DNA from: Agarophyton chilense
Taxonomy: Eukaryota; Rhodophyta; Florideophyceae; Gracilariales; Gracilariaceae
Reading direction: 5' to 3'
NCBI GenBank assembly: GCA_030374765.1
Contig: JARGXX010000075.1
Coordinates: 1,550,001-1,614,000 of the forward strand
DNA: 64,000 bases
Below the pieces are notes generated by a model. It ran no database searches. It was given only the letters and a program-made list of their open reading frames with translations, and was not told where the DNA came from. This document shows, piece by piece, positions 19,805-31,655 of this stretch. Positions within the stretch are counted from its first letter, which is position 1; every line of letters begins with the position of its first letter. Made by a program: the position numbers and the translations under genes.

Positions 19805-21229
19805 GTGATTAGACAGCAAGATAAATACGCTGGAGCCCGTCTAGAGATCAATTCAATTACCCGTGTGGTGGTGGATCGGGCCTATCAGGAAATGATGGAC
19901 CGTGTGCCGGTATTTATCATCAATTACCTCAAGAACGAAGTAAGAGGGCAAATAGACCAATTGGTAGCGCTATCCCTCCGGACCCATGAGGTTTGCGAGC
20001 CCAAAGTCCGGGCGAAAGAAAACACCGTCAAGGTGGAGGCCCTGACCCCTTTTCAGAAACCTCATGGTTTTTTTAATCTCCAAACCATCCTTTCAACTTC
20101 ACAAACTAGTGGGAAACCGGACGACCGAATTCGGGGAGGGGCAGAGACTCCGGCGATTGAGAGCCCAGGGTATTATTACCCACCGAAACCTGTTCGTACA
20201 GCTGCGCAGAGACCATTGGCGGAGACCCTGGTGGTAAAGATGGGTCGTCAATCTCAAAAAAAGGAGCTATACCGACGACTATCTCGTAAGAAAAAGAAGA
20301 AAACCAAAAGGGCGTAGGGAAAGGGGCACCGGTCGGACCCTGACTCTTCGAGCACGGAAACCGAATCTTATGGGTCAACAGATGACAACCGAGGAGGTTC
20401 ACGGAAACGCAGAAAGGATTTCTGTCGCAAGGAAGAGCAGAGTAAGCGCAAAGATAAGACCAAACGGTATGACTCGTCGGAGTCAGATTCCGACATCGAT
20501 CTCGACCTACAGGTGATCGTTTCGTTGAACGGCCTTCTTACAAAGGTGGTCGGCTACCACACCTATACATTGGAGAACAAGAACTCTGATCATACCAAAG
20601 AGGTTTCTCAGAATATAAAGAAGCATCACCGGAAGCGTAGTTTCCAAAACGGAAATACCGGTTTCTCGGGAGATGACCCCATCGCTATCATCGGCATCCT
20701 TCAAAGGTTCAAAAAAGCATGTGACCAAAATGGGGTTTCAGAGGTGATGGGATGTGGTTATTTCATTTTTACCTAAAACATCAGACCGCCAACATGCTGC
20801 ACAGTCGTTTGTAGGGCAGTACCATGGCGGTGGGTGATTAGCAGACGGAAACGCTGACTACCTACCCATAAGTAGTGAACTTTCTCTTGGAATCCTATGA
20901 AACCGATAAGATAATTAAAGAGGCCTTCTCTGTGGTGCTCACATACCGTCAAAGAGCAGGAAACCCCCGAATTGAAGTATGCACGCTCGCTGTGGGCGAC
21001 GGCGTCCCGATGCAGAATCGTTTTTATTACCACACGGTTGAATCCAATGTATGCTGATAAAATTGAAAACCCAATAATGTTGCAGATAAGGGATGACCTT
21101 GGTACAAACCGAAAGGTGGATGGCAAGGCACTGGCGCGATATGCCCAGGGCCTGGCAAAAACGCTACGATTTGGAAAAAGGACAGTGGATTTAACACCGA
21201 AAGGTACAAAGGATAAACCGAAACGGTGA
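19805..21229 (+). pseudogene. Element B gag
   Basis: The open stretch 19805-20317 is followed in other frames by a Lys/Asp/Ser-rich linker and, at 20513-20760, by NGLLTKVVGYHTYTLENK, then QNGNTGFSGDDPIAIIGIL. The latter aligns with element D gag (YKKLVSYRYYRLENS ... FSGEDPILVLDFL). At 20875-21100 LLESYETDKIIKEAFSVVLT matches D gag LLRSYATNHDIQSAVLAL. The frame is broken at least four times. The zinc knuckle expected downstream was not found. Confidence 0.65.
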
Positions 21230-21657
21230 GTCTTCGGTATCCAAGAAGCATCCACGATTGATGGAGAATCAGCTGGGCACACATCTCATGTGCATACGAT
21301 TCATCTGATCGAAACCTCTCAGTTCAGGGTACATTTGCTTCTTAGTTACCACTAGTCGATTTCAGTACCAGGTAGGATACCGATGGAACCACCGTCGACT
21401 CCTTTACTGATGGTATCTGCTCCACCCCAACCAGTTTTCACAGTACCATATATTAACCAAGTTGGTGGGCGGTCCTTATACAAGACAACCCTCTTTGCTG
21501 GTTTTGTTAATCTCCTCACAATTTGGCGACGTAGTGTGATGGCGTGGCTCCCCAGATACAATCCATGCTCCTGGAGGTGCGGCAGCACAACCATCGGGTA
21601 TTCTTCGCCCCCCAACCCGCAGCGGCTCGCTCTTGAAGGAACGCAAATGCACTCTCT

Positions 21658-22839
21658 ATGAAACCTCAACAGGATAATTTGGTCACGGACGGAACTCAGG
21701 ACGCTGAGCCTGTGCACGAGGCCTTTGAAGTGAAGGCCACCCCCAACCGGGATCACTCGGAAGACCTTCTAATACCATCTTGTTCTAGTATGGATGAATA
21801 CCCATCAGTCACTGAAGAAGAAAAGGTTATGGATGACCCAGTCACTACATGCTCCCTAAAATACAGCAACTACAAGGTAAAAATCACCCTTGAGAATACC
21901 ACTACTCATTTGGTTCCATGTGTTACCGTCCTGGATACAGGAATGGGACCCATTCTGGTAAATTACAGTCTATAACCATCAAGTTTGTTGGGCAGGGGAC
22001 AGCCCTGCGCATTGCAGAAGCCACTTGTGGATGCTAACTAGAAAACTCTTTCAGACCGTAGTTACTTTACCCTCATATACATGGTTAGAAACCTGAAGAT
22101 AAGGGTCCCCTTACTTGTGATCAACCAACTGGCAACGGACTGCACTCTGGGGACATCGTTTATCAACAGCCACTTCCGGGGTATTTTACCCAGATTCCAG
22201 ACGGTTCTTTCCAACAATGACCCCCTCATTTTTATTATTGTTAAGCGCCGAGGACCCCAAAAACAAAACACTAGATGGGAGATTGCAAACCAGCCAGAAG
22301 GAACAATATCCAATAAGGTTCGGCTGGCTCACAAGGTATCAAATCCACCTTTGTACTAAATGGTAGTACGAGTCACATCCTTGCGACCAGATATGGTAGT
22401 CCTTCAAAACCATGCCAAGTTAATGTATAAACACATGACCCTAATAGCCAATGGAATTGTCGAGAATAAACCGAACAAACCGTTAGAGTTATACCTCAGA
22501 AACTCCAGAAACCAAATGGTAAAGCTCCCCCAAAATACTGGTATCGGCTTAGAGCTCCCGGTGCCAGTTCAAATCTTCACAATAAAAACAATATGGTTTC
22601 ACGTAGACTTGAACGATAAGGAGGAGGAGGCGATGGAGAATAAAAACAAGAAGGTAAAGAAAAACGCCGAAAACAGAGAAAAGACGGACACCAACATGAA
22701 AGGAGAGAGGGTGAAAGCTTGGAGAGAAGAAGTAAATATTGGCCTTCAAGGGGAAAGAATCCGAAAAAGGATACTCTTATTATTGGAACCGTTCAACATC
22801 AAGTTGTCGGGACAGCTGGGTGTGATAGAAGCAATTTAG
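21658..22839 (+). pseudogene. Element B protease and RT-upstream region
   Basis: The open stretch 21658-21975 ends with VLDTGMGPILVNYSL, an aspartic protease D-T-G triad equivalent to VLDTGAGPNFIVESL of element D. The rest of the domain continues in shifted frame at 22081-22359 (LGTSFINSHFRGILPR) and 22360-22839, a lysine-rich linker preceding RT. Stops at about 21975 and 22357 interrupt it. Confidence 0.65.
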
Positions 22840-22937
22840 CATGGCATAGACTTGGCGCCAAGTGCCAAGCCTATTCACGTGCAACCGTACCGGGCCAGTT
22901 CAAATTACGTTAGATAGAAGTACAGGAAGTCCAAACG

Positions 22938-23468
22938 ATGCTCCATGAAGGTGTAATTGAACCCGCAAATGGGGAATGGGCAAACTCCGTGGTGCTTGTG
23001 CATAAACAAGAAGAGACTCGAACTAGATTGTTTATCGACTATCGAAAGCTGCATACCGTTACGATAAGAGACTCGTATCCGATACGAAGTAGCGATGAAT
23101 TAATCGATTCCCTAGGGAACGCAAATGCATTCACCATACTGGATGCAAACTGTGGGTATTTACAAAAAGAGATACTCAAGATGGATAGAGATAAGACCGC
23201 GTTCACATCTCACGCTGGACTCTACCGATTCCGAAGAATGTGCTTTGATTTACGGAATTCTCCAGCAACCTTCCAACGAACTCTTGCTGTAATACGGTCG
23301 AAATTCATGTGGGCAACCACATTGGTGTATATAGACGACGTGTTGATCTACTCCAGAACCGTGGAGGAGCACCATGAACCCGTTCGGACCAGCCTGGATC
23401 TCCTGAGAAAGGCTGGAGTAGTTCTATATTTAAGCAAGAGCATGTTCTTCGACCAGAAGGTAGATTAG
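22938..23468 (+). pseudogene. Element B reverse transcriptase
   Basis: A 176-aa open segment with gypsy RT motifs: LFIDYRKLH, ILDANCGYLQKE, DKTAFTSHAGLYRFRRM, FDLRNSPATFQRT and the catalytic LVYIDDVLIYSRT (YIDD near 23328-23340). The usual FGL is FDL here. It ends at a TAG at 23466, after which the frame is lost until RNase H. Confidence 0.8.
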
Positions 23469-23590
23469 CCTGGGCCCACAAGCAGCCAGTAAAACTCCAA
23501 GTAGTTAAACGAAACCTCAAATTGGTACAAGAAGCGATAATTCCGAGTACCTAAACGGAGATACGCTCCTTTATACGTTTCAGCAAGGTC

Positions 23591-24401
23591 ATGCAACGTC
23601 TATCACCGGTTTATCAAAGGCTTTGCGAATATAGCAGCCTCTCTAGAACGACGTCTTCAACAAGGAAAACCAGAAAAGTTTATGTATCTATAATAACACG
23701 AACTAGACGCCTTCCATCTTTTGAAAGCGGTGCTTCTTTCAACTCCTATATTAGCAATACTGAAGACGGAAAAGCCTTACAAATTGGATGCTCATACCTC
23801 GTACGCCTCTATTGGTTGCTTTATAATGCAAGAGCAGGACGATAGATCAAAAGCACCAATTGGTTACTGGAGCCAGGCTCTCACACAGACGGAACAAAAG
23901 TACTCCGTTACGGAAAAGAAATGCCTCGCCATAGTATGGAGCATGTTTAAGCTGCAACTTTACCTATATGGTGCTCGTTTTACTCTATGAATGAACCATG
24001 AAGCCTTACGGTGGATATTGGATCAATAAGACGCCTCCGGACGGTTGGCTCAATGGAGGATCCGACTCTCGGAGTTTGACTATGAAGTCCAATATCGCCC
24101 TACTATAAAACACAGCATCGTGGATGTGATGTTTTGGTTGAATACAGATGGGTTGGACACCAAATCGCTAGAAGATGATATAACATGCTTAACGATTCCG
24201 CTGGCACAACTGCATCGTAAAGAAGAACAAAAAAGATTGAGGGATGATGAAGAAGGACAAACAGTGGGATCACTCGAAAATGTAGGAGATATAGAAGAAG
24301 AAAAAGAAACCCCCAGAACCCGAGAGAAACTCTTGCAAGCGCAAGCTACGGACACTTACTTCAGGATATTGAGCAACCAAGTTGTTATCAAAGGATTGTA
24401 G
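23591..24401 (+). pseudogene. Element B RNase H
   Basis: Frames at 23721-23990 and 24045-24401 contain PIGYWSQALTQTEQKYSVTE, CLAIVWSM and then MAQWRIRLSEFDYEVQYRP, typical of Ty3/gypsy RNase H and its C-terminal flank. The catalytic Asp after the RNH start is weak (LDAHTSYASIGC). A stop at 23988 splits the domain. The last part (24180-24400) is the acidic connection to integrase. Confidence 0.7.
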
Positions 24402-24499
24402 TTCGATATAGACCATAAAGGTTACCTATTGCTTTGTTCTACCCGGAACGGAGCACTCCAGAATGCTGTAACAGAGTCTCTACTCTCGATGGTATAATA

Positions 24500-25710
24500 T
24501 TCAGGGCATCACCTAAAACTGGCAGGTCATCCAGGTGCAACACGATTGTATTATGCATTGAGGAAACACTTCTACTGGTCCGATATGGCCCATAGAGCCA
24601 TACTTCTGAAGAACAAAACCTCCAAGGTCTTGGTTAGAGCCTTCCTGAATGATCTGATATACCCGTACGGTGCTCCAATGTACCTACTGCCCGACAATGG
24701 CTCGAACTTAGCATGGGAGATTTTTTAAGCAGTATGTACCATGCTTGGGTTGAAGCAATACTTCCCTACGGCGTACCATCCGCAGACGAACTGCCAAGTA
24801 GAACCCTTCAAAGGAATTTTCGTGTCAGGAATACGACAATATATAGAAGAACACCAAACTGGATTGGCTGAATATGTACAGCCCCTAAGACATGCCTATA
24901 ACCTTCAGGTATATCGATCTAGGCAAACTACTCCTTTCGACCTGGTTCTATCAGGGACCCCTCACAGTATTGTCCTTCAATAAAGACCCGAGAACTATCG
25001 AGCAGCTGGAGCACTTACCTCCGCTCAGGTCAAAAAGGATTTACTCAAGAACCTCAGGACCACCTAAAAAGAAGCAAATGCCAAATTAACAGTAGCCCCA
25101 AAACGTTATAAGGTCTACTACGAACAAGGCGTGAAGAGGACTGCAGCGATTTAAACTGGCGACTATGATGTTACTGATATCTCTCCCAGTAGATCAAGAC
25201 TGACACCATCCTAGGAAAGAGACGCTATTCGTATCGATGTAGATATCAAACCGAAGCTACCTCCGAAATTTACAGGACCATATGAGGTAGTATCAGGAAA
25301 TGAACATACCATTACTGTTCAATTGAATGGACTCGAAAACACGATATCGATAGACCGGGTCTCAATAGACCCTATGGAATGTGACACGACCGCGGACCCA
25401 GACCTCATCCCGGCACCCCCAGGACCGAGGTCGGACTCACCAATTGGTACGGGAAGGGTTCAATTGCAAGATCTAGAGAAAACTCCAGACCCTACGACAA
25501 CCCTAGGAGCCCAAGATCAGGGTTTCGAACCTGAACCAGGCGGGCAAACTGAGATCCAAGCCTCCGAATGCGCGATCGACACCATCGTAGGTCACAAACG
25601 AACTCCAGCAGGGCCTCGTCACTACGTTCGGTGGTATGGCAATCGCCCTGGAGATGACACATTGGATCCTTACCATAATATACCACGCCACTTCAGATAG
25701 CGGTACTGGC
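24500..25710 (+). pseudogene. Element B integrase and chromodomain-like tail
   Basis: Residues of the zinc-binding domain (HHLKLAGHPGATRLYYALRK) lie at 24495-24560. Core sequence with PDNGSNLAWEIF and TAYHPQTNCQVEPFKGIF follows at 24600-24830; the zinc-binding CxxC and first core Asp are lost to a deletion near 24605. Further on, 25323-25700 gives a linker and then AIDTIVGHKRTPAGPRHYVR and WYGNRPGDDTLDP, a chromodomain-like module at the C-terminus as in chromoviruses. Several stops. Confidence 0.7.
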
Positions 25711-25869
25711 GCAGGCGCAACGCATTCCCACAAACGAATGGACAGCGACCTACAATGGTTCGGTACGCTAAGCGTGGGAAAGGGGACATTCGCTGTACGA
25801 TTCCGCGGCGCCGAGGAAAAGAAAATTTATAGGTAAGAAAAATCACAAGTAAATTGTTAGCTAAGAACC

Positions 25870-28590
25870 CTACAAAAGCCCCTTCAGGAAGGGATCCACA
25901 CCGGAATTGTTAGAAAGTTCTCCAGAAGGCCGGGAACTAGTACCAGGAAGGTTCGGAGTGTTAGACTGTGTGCCTTCACTATACGAATGGGGAGCGAAAC
26001 CTTGAGTCATCAAAGGTAATGGCGGTAGACCGGAAGAGGTACCTGAAGGGAAAGGACCAGTAGGGAAAGACGAAGAGCCATGTATGGGCATCAGCACGAT
26101 ACCCAAAGGGTAATTATTGGCGGAACCCAAGAAAGAACAAACAGTGGTGCTCATGAGGGGTTCGATCGATATATCTGCTCGTTCTACAATGGTGCTGAGA
26201 TCCTCGACGTTATGCATGATCTTTTGCTACATCCCAGCCCGGAACCGACTACGGAAGGAAACCGCGTAATTAATAGCGCCGATGTAGTTCACGTGACGAA
26301 GGATGAGCTGCTCCAAGAATGCCAGAGCTCCTTGGAAGAAGTGCGAACTGGGGGGGTGGAGACGAGAGAAGAGAACGCTATGGATCCTCATAAGCGCACC
26401 ACTAATGGCTGGAGCTGTAAAAGGCTCACCACCACCCTTAGTTTTGAGATTCACCATAAGAGACTGCGCAGGTTCGGAAGAACGAGAAGGAACAGAACTA
26501 AGAACGCGAATAGAAGAAAAGCCAGCGGATTCAAAAGGTGCGGCGATAGCGGAGAAGAGGGTAATACCTTCCGGAGTCTCCGATTCATGGGTAAAGGGCT
26601 GAAGGACCCTCTAATGGGCTCCTCGCCTGGTAATACCCGGCGTGTCTCACTGGCAATGGCTAGCTTCTCGAAGATCCAAACTCTAAATCATTGGTCATCC
26701 TTCCAGGCATGCGACAGAGACATCTAAGGTAAGTCCCAAGCTGAGCAAAGGTGTACTCCGTACCGAAGAGAATCTCTTCCGCATAAATCTGGCTGGTAAA
26801 GTTCACTGTAGAGCGAGGAAGCCTGAAGATACGAAGAAAAGGTTAGAATCCGTTATTTGTAAACCGAGGATCGGGGCAAGAGCTGTCTCAGGTAATACCG
26901 TCGCGGGAAGCTTAAACATCTAAAAGAGGAACGAGAATGGCCGACTCGGCGAGAGCCACAAACCAAATGTTAAGATATTCCCCCTCATTTTGGTCACAAT
27001 GGCTGCCAAAGTATGCCAGAACGGAAGGAGTCGGAAAGAAAAACCCTTTAGTTACCTCGTAGCTCGCTCACCACTCGGGACGAGTAACATACCCCTTGCG
27101 GAGATTATTTGTCGTCTGAGAGAAGAACTCAGTACAGTGGAAACCATGCACTGTACCAACAAGACTAATACGTCAACGGATCCAGGCCTCGGTGGCAGCG
27201 TCGTCGTGCCAAACGTTAAGATCTAACAATTGAATGGTATCGAAGGGTGTGTTGAATATCAACATTTTGGAGACGAGTTTCATCCACTTCGTCGAAGGCT
27301 GGATACGGTGCAATAGTCCCACCCGAGTACGGAAATAGAAGGACTCGTCGATTCACCGCAGATACGGTAGGTCGCTCGAAATAGGATGGAGAATGAAGAT
27401 TCGAAACAGTGAGGGCTGTTGGCGTTTCTGGAAGCAAACTTATATCCCTGGGCGGGAACGACTCTCTCTTGACCTCGTCGACGAAGCTCATGGAACGGCA
27501 CGGAGACTGTAGCTGTCCCAACGGTTCTAAGAGGAATAATTAGGCAGAGTGGGATGCTTAAATTGCGAGCCAAACCCAACGGTGTTGATACGGACAGGCC
27601 AACAGGTGGCCTCCAACTGATTCGTCTTAAGCTCTTTCGAGAGCAATCCCTTAGGGTTGAGTGTTGCCGGCGAGATGCTGAATAAGTACGGATAGTAATG
27701 TCTGCTACGAGAAGGAAAACCAAAGGCCTCACCAGAAATCGGTGACGAAGAGGAAACCAGAAAAATATCGTACTGGCCACGGTCACAACCTCGAGAGCGA
27801 AAGCGTGTCAGAGGCTTCGAGATTCCACGGCTGCGGTTCGAACCGCGGGGACCCTTACCAGAAAAGGTGGCCAGCAGGGATGTAGAAGCAGGCTGGAGCG
27901 GTTTTGCCTCGGACTCACGGCCTATGTATTCTCCGACGGTCGGCTCTCGCTCCCGATGCAAACTATAACAGTCGTGCATTTTGTCTGCAGAGGTGCTATA
28001 ATTCTCCGCTGATTAAGCTGGAAAGAATCGAAGGGGCCCCACCGACACGGAATCCATACCGTTATCGGTTTGGGGACACGGCGAGATCGATCACCGAGCT
28101 CGGTTGACCCTTTGGCGGACATTCCACTGCCACCACGAGGGTTCGGGGAATCTGCACGCATCGCAACCAATGCAAGCCAACTAGTACGGTACGGGAAGAA
28201 ATGGGAGGGGAGACAACCGGAAACGATGACACCAAGAGGGTAACGCGCCACGGAAGGAGAAACGAGGAAGGCGCCAATGAGGTTTAACAGACGTCTGGCA
28301 CGTAACACACGTATAACCTGCGACAGAAAACGCCACAAAAACCAATTGGTACATGAACTCCGGGTCAGCATTGGCAACCCTCGGTGGAATCGTAATTGCG
28401 AAGCCGTTACGAACGAGCACGAGGGATGAACCTCAAGCATGACGACGGTGATCGAAACCGTTCGGCTCACCGCGCTGCATTACAAAACGGTATAGTGCAT
28501 CTCGCCCTTGCGACTGATGCATTGTGGTCTATTGCGCAGGGAAACACACTACGGTACAGCCACAGGCCGCTGCATTCGCTTTGAGGCGAG
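25870..28590 (-). pseudogene. Element B 3' region with decayed antisense ORFs
   Basis: Between the end of pol and the 3' LTR are 2.9 kb. The longest frames are on the minus strand (28470-27922, 27979-27527, 27786-27280, 27521-27216, 26457-26227, 26217-25870) and are broken. By position this matches the antisense accessory gene of the D-family elements, but I could not align it convincingly with that protein, so identity is only suggested by position. No other feature is seen. Confidence 0.35.
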
Positions 28591-28592
28591 TA

Positions 28593-29141
28593 TGTAGAAT
28601 GTTGAGCTACACCACGGAGGTAATGATGTCCCGTGTTGGACCTAGATTGTTGCCAGTATGCGCCATGTACTACAGTGGGGTCGTTAGCAACTAATATATC
28701 CTTTTGAGAATTTAGTATTAGATAGATAGGATTAATTAGATAGAAAGGCGCAATTCAAGTGCACCTCCCAGTGCCCACGTGGCGAGGAGCGCCACCGTAC
28801 GTCGGGTACTGGCTGAGGTATATGTCTTCACCAAGCATGGCCACCCCATTCACTATTGTACAGTTAAGAACCTACTTGACTACTTTTACCGCTTTCGGTT
28901 TCTACAGTCCACCATAAAGGAAATTATAGTGTCGTTACGTTTTTCCGGACCAGCGTACGCTGTGCATCACCGTCTACCAACGTAGTCTAAGTACGCTCTC
29001 CATTCCTTTTGTACCCTTCAGTGGCTGGTGCGGCCACCCCTAACCGGTATCTCCAATCCCCGCCTCCTACGTTGAGCCCGTTACGAGCTCCTTAGAACCG
29101 ACAGGTCTTACACCCTCGCTCCCGTTCTGGTTTATAACTCA
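28593..29141 (+). repeat. 3' LTR of element B
   Basis: Starts TGTAGAATGTTGAGCTACAC just after a purine-rich run (tttgaggcgagta) and ends tttataactca. About 549 bp. It matches the interrupted LTR at 9702-9740/18409-18918 along its length with many substitutions, so the element is old. Confidence 0.75.
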
Positions 29142-29194
29142 TCAACTGCCATTCTGCAAATGATTCAATTCTACCCACTTCTAAAGTTTCATTT

Positions 29195-30680
29195 ATGTTG
29201 ATGGCGAATGCGAGCATAAATGTAAACCGGTCAATTTCAATTTTTGCATTCGCTTCCGCAAAAAATTGCAGTCTGGAATCATCTTCATCTTCCTTTGAAT
29301 TTTTGAAGTTGCTAACCTATGAATCTATCTCCTCCGTTTTACGTTATTTCGATAAGCCGAAGGATGCTAAAGATACTAACTCGCATTCTATTATTCAGGC
29401 TAGTTCCCTGAGAACGCACGGTGCTCGGAAATCCATTGGAAAAAAGCACCTATCAAAAGACAGCAGGCAGATTTGAAGTCAAAGTCCAAGAATCACAAAT
29501 GTCATAAAAAAAGTAATTGATCTAATGATACTGAGTGTTTAGAAAACTCGCCATCTGCTCTGATCAGTACGGATAATAATTATATAGATCTACAAAAGAC
29601 TCTATCTTTTCATATAGTTCGAATTTAAGGTCACGATGAGTTTCTTATGCAGTGAATCGAAACTTTATTAGATGACAGCGATCAATAAAGTGGAATGAGA
29701 CCTAAGGGGTTCAAGTAAATTCTTTCATATGTTTTACCTGATTGAAATGGAACCTTGGAATCTCTTCTTGATATTATTGAGGATCGTCCATACTGGCAGT
29801 ATGGCTCTGGAAACTATTGTAGTTCTTCCAGAAGGATTCTTGTTCGGGGACTCTATCTGCTCCATCTGATAATAGCATGGCTGTGAACATTCGAATTTTA
29901 CTGATCATTGCCTCGTCTCAATGGGTTGTTGGGAGAAGTTTTACTGGCTTTTGCATAATTATTCACATGAATGAAATCACTTTAGAATTTACAACACAGG
30001 ATGAAACCAACGATTTTGTTTCCATTATGGATAAAAAGTTTCACTTCTTTATCCCGTATGAAAGATTCATGATAGAATCCACAGTTTCTAGTTTATCTAC
30101 AAAGTCTGAATTCTTTTGTGCAACTGCTGAAATGAGTTATTTTGTTTCGGATCTTTCGTGGCCCAAACATAAGTCAATTGTTTACAAGGTTCATCTCCAT
30201 ATTTATGGTCATTCTTCGTTCTCATATGTCATGATTCTTCTCTAACGGATTAATATTTGGAGTGCAGACGTGCATAAATATTTATCGTTTGTCGTTCAAA
30301 CATGCCCGAACCGTCAAAAGTCCTGCTTATCACAATCAGATCGGAAAGTTTCTTTAAGCTCTATGTCTCGAGTTTTAACGATGTCGTTTGTGTAGATCCC
30401 GTCTTTCTTGATGAAGTTCATGTGTTTCATGCTATGGATTCTGTGACGCACTATTCTGTTGGTTTTGTTGTTACTGATACCAAAATACTGCTTGCCGTGA
30501 AAGCATTTGACTTAGTCCGAATTTCTCATTTTTGGAGTACCGTCAAAGTTCTGTACGATCCTTTTTTCAATGCGGATGAGTTTATGAATTATCTTACTCT
30601 TGCCGCTCTTGTGGGGATCTATCCGGAAGGGTCCCACTCTGATATCGTCTGGTGTCTAATATCGCTTGTTGGGATTTCTT
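29195..30680 (+). pseudogene. Retroelement relic H with integrase
   Basis: In several plus frames the stretch 29940-30670 shows EFTTQDETNDFVSIMDKKF, MSYFVSDLSWPKH, VHLHIYGHSSFS (His pair of the integrase zinc-binding domain), a CPNR-type Cys cluster near 30302, then VVCVDPVFLDEVHVFHAMDS (first core Asp) and KVLYDPFFNADEFMNYL (second core Asp region). The core resembles that of copia element G (AMDLFIIDKKPMFHGVDIH), so this is probably a relative. The upstream part 29195-29476 is not recognised. It is cut at about 30680, where element C begins. Confidence 0.6.
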
Positions 30681-30898
30681 TATGATCCACCAACCGCTCC
30701 ATCTGAGGAAGGAGAGTAAAACATCAATGTAGACCACGACAGTTTCGAGGAGTACAAAACAGTCATAAGCAATCCACAAGCTAAAGTTGTAGTTGATTAG
30801 TTTCCGAGCAAAGTAGAGACTTCGAAAAGAGTATAGATCAGTGCCAATTGTTTCCAAAGAATTACGATCCATCCATTTTCTCGGGGCCTTAGCAAAAG

Positions 30899-31447
30899 TT
30901 GTACCGGACTCTGAAAGAAAACGTTAGACGCGATACAGTAACGCTAAAGCGTCCGAACTCACCGACAACACCACCGCCGAAGATCTCAAGTTGGAAGACG
31001 AAACAATCTACGGACCAGAGTGCTCCTACCCATCAATTGGAATGCGTACGTGACAGCTCTGCACCCACCTTTGGGATATATACCGATCACAACTAAAGAT
31101 AGACTACTCTCCATTTCACGTCACATGGCGACACAACCGAATCAGTCGTTGAAAATATCACCTCTAAAATGGGGACTAACCCGTAAGATCGTTAAGCACG
31201 ATCCAGAACCCGATCTTGGAGAGCGTTCCACGTTACTGACAGGGCTATTCCAGGAGGTCTACAGAAGGAGTTCGTTATTAACCATATTGTGGAATATTCA
31301 TTTCATGTAGATGGTGACACATTCAGTATCTTGTCCGTTGATACGGGTATGGTTCCAAGGGCGACTCGGATGAAAAGATGGAGCATCTATTACATTCGGA
31401 AAGGGTTTCATATCACAACCCTACGAGAAAAGAGATCCTTGCAATGA
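30899..31447 (+). pseudogene. Element C pol C-terminus with chromodomain
   Basis: The frame near 31245-31430 reads KEFVINHIVEYSFHVDGD and continues with a charged Trp/Tyr-rich end. This aligns with the D element end KEFVVDHIVEHSYHPDGYIK, a chromodomain thought to steer integration to particular chromatin. The upstream part (30899-31240) is a Pro/Ser-rich linker with KDRLLSISRHMATQ. Stops and frame changes prevent translation. Confidence 0.65.
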
Positions 31448-31655
31448 ACTTTAACGACCACGCGGAATATTCCAGCCGCTATGGAAGAGGAGAGAATAGA
31501 AGATAAAATGATGTTTTAGAAAGTGTAATAAAAGTAAAGAAAAATGCACAAGCTGGTTTAATTATTCATTATTCAAGTACATCGGTACCGTAACGAGAGG
31601 TCGCTAACTGCTTTACATTGGAAGGCTATACGCCCCTCTCGGGATCATCATCTTC

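Larger units (their letters stand above)
19343..29141 (+). mobile_element. Ty3/gypsy retrotransposon B, decayed
   Basis: Plus-strand element with 5' LTR end and PBS (19343-19494), gag (19800-21230), protease (21660-22400), RT (22938-23468), RNase H (23700-24140), integrase (24500-25090), chromodomain-like end (25560-25710), a 2.9-kb 3' region and a 3' LTR (28593-29141). Gag shares sequence blocks with element D. Many stops and shifts mean no intact protein. The 5' LTR region has been rearranged into a palindrome, in which the Plavaka-type transposon lies. Confidence 0.8.

Noticed and set aside
27800..27870. tRNA-like B-box sequence (ggttcgaacc)
   Set aside because: No A box or acceptor pairing at the right distance; lies in decayed element B sequence.
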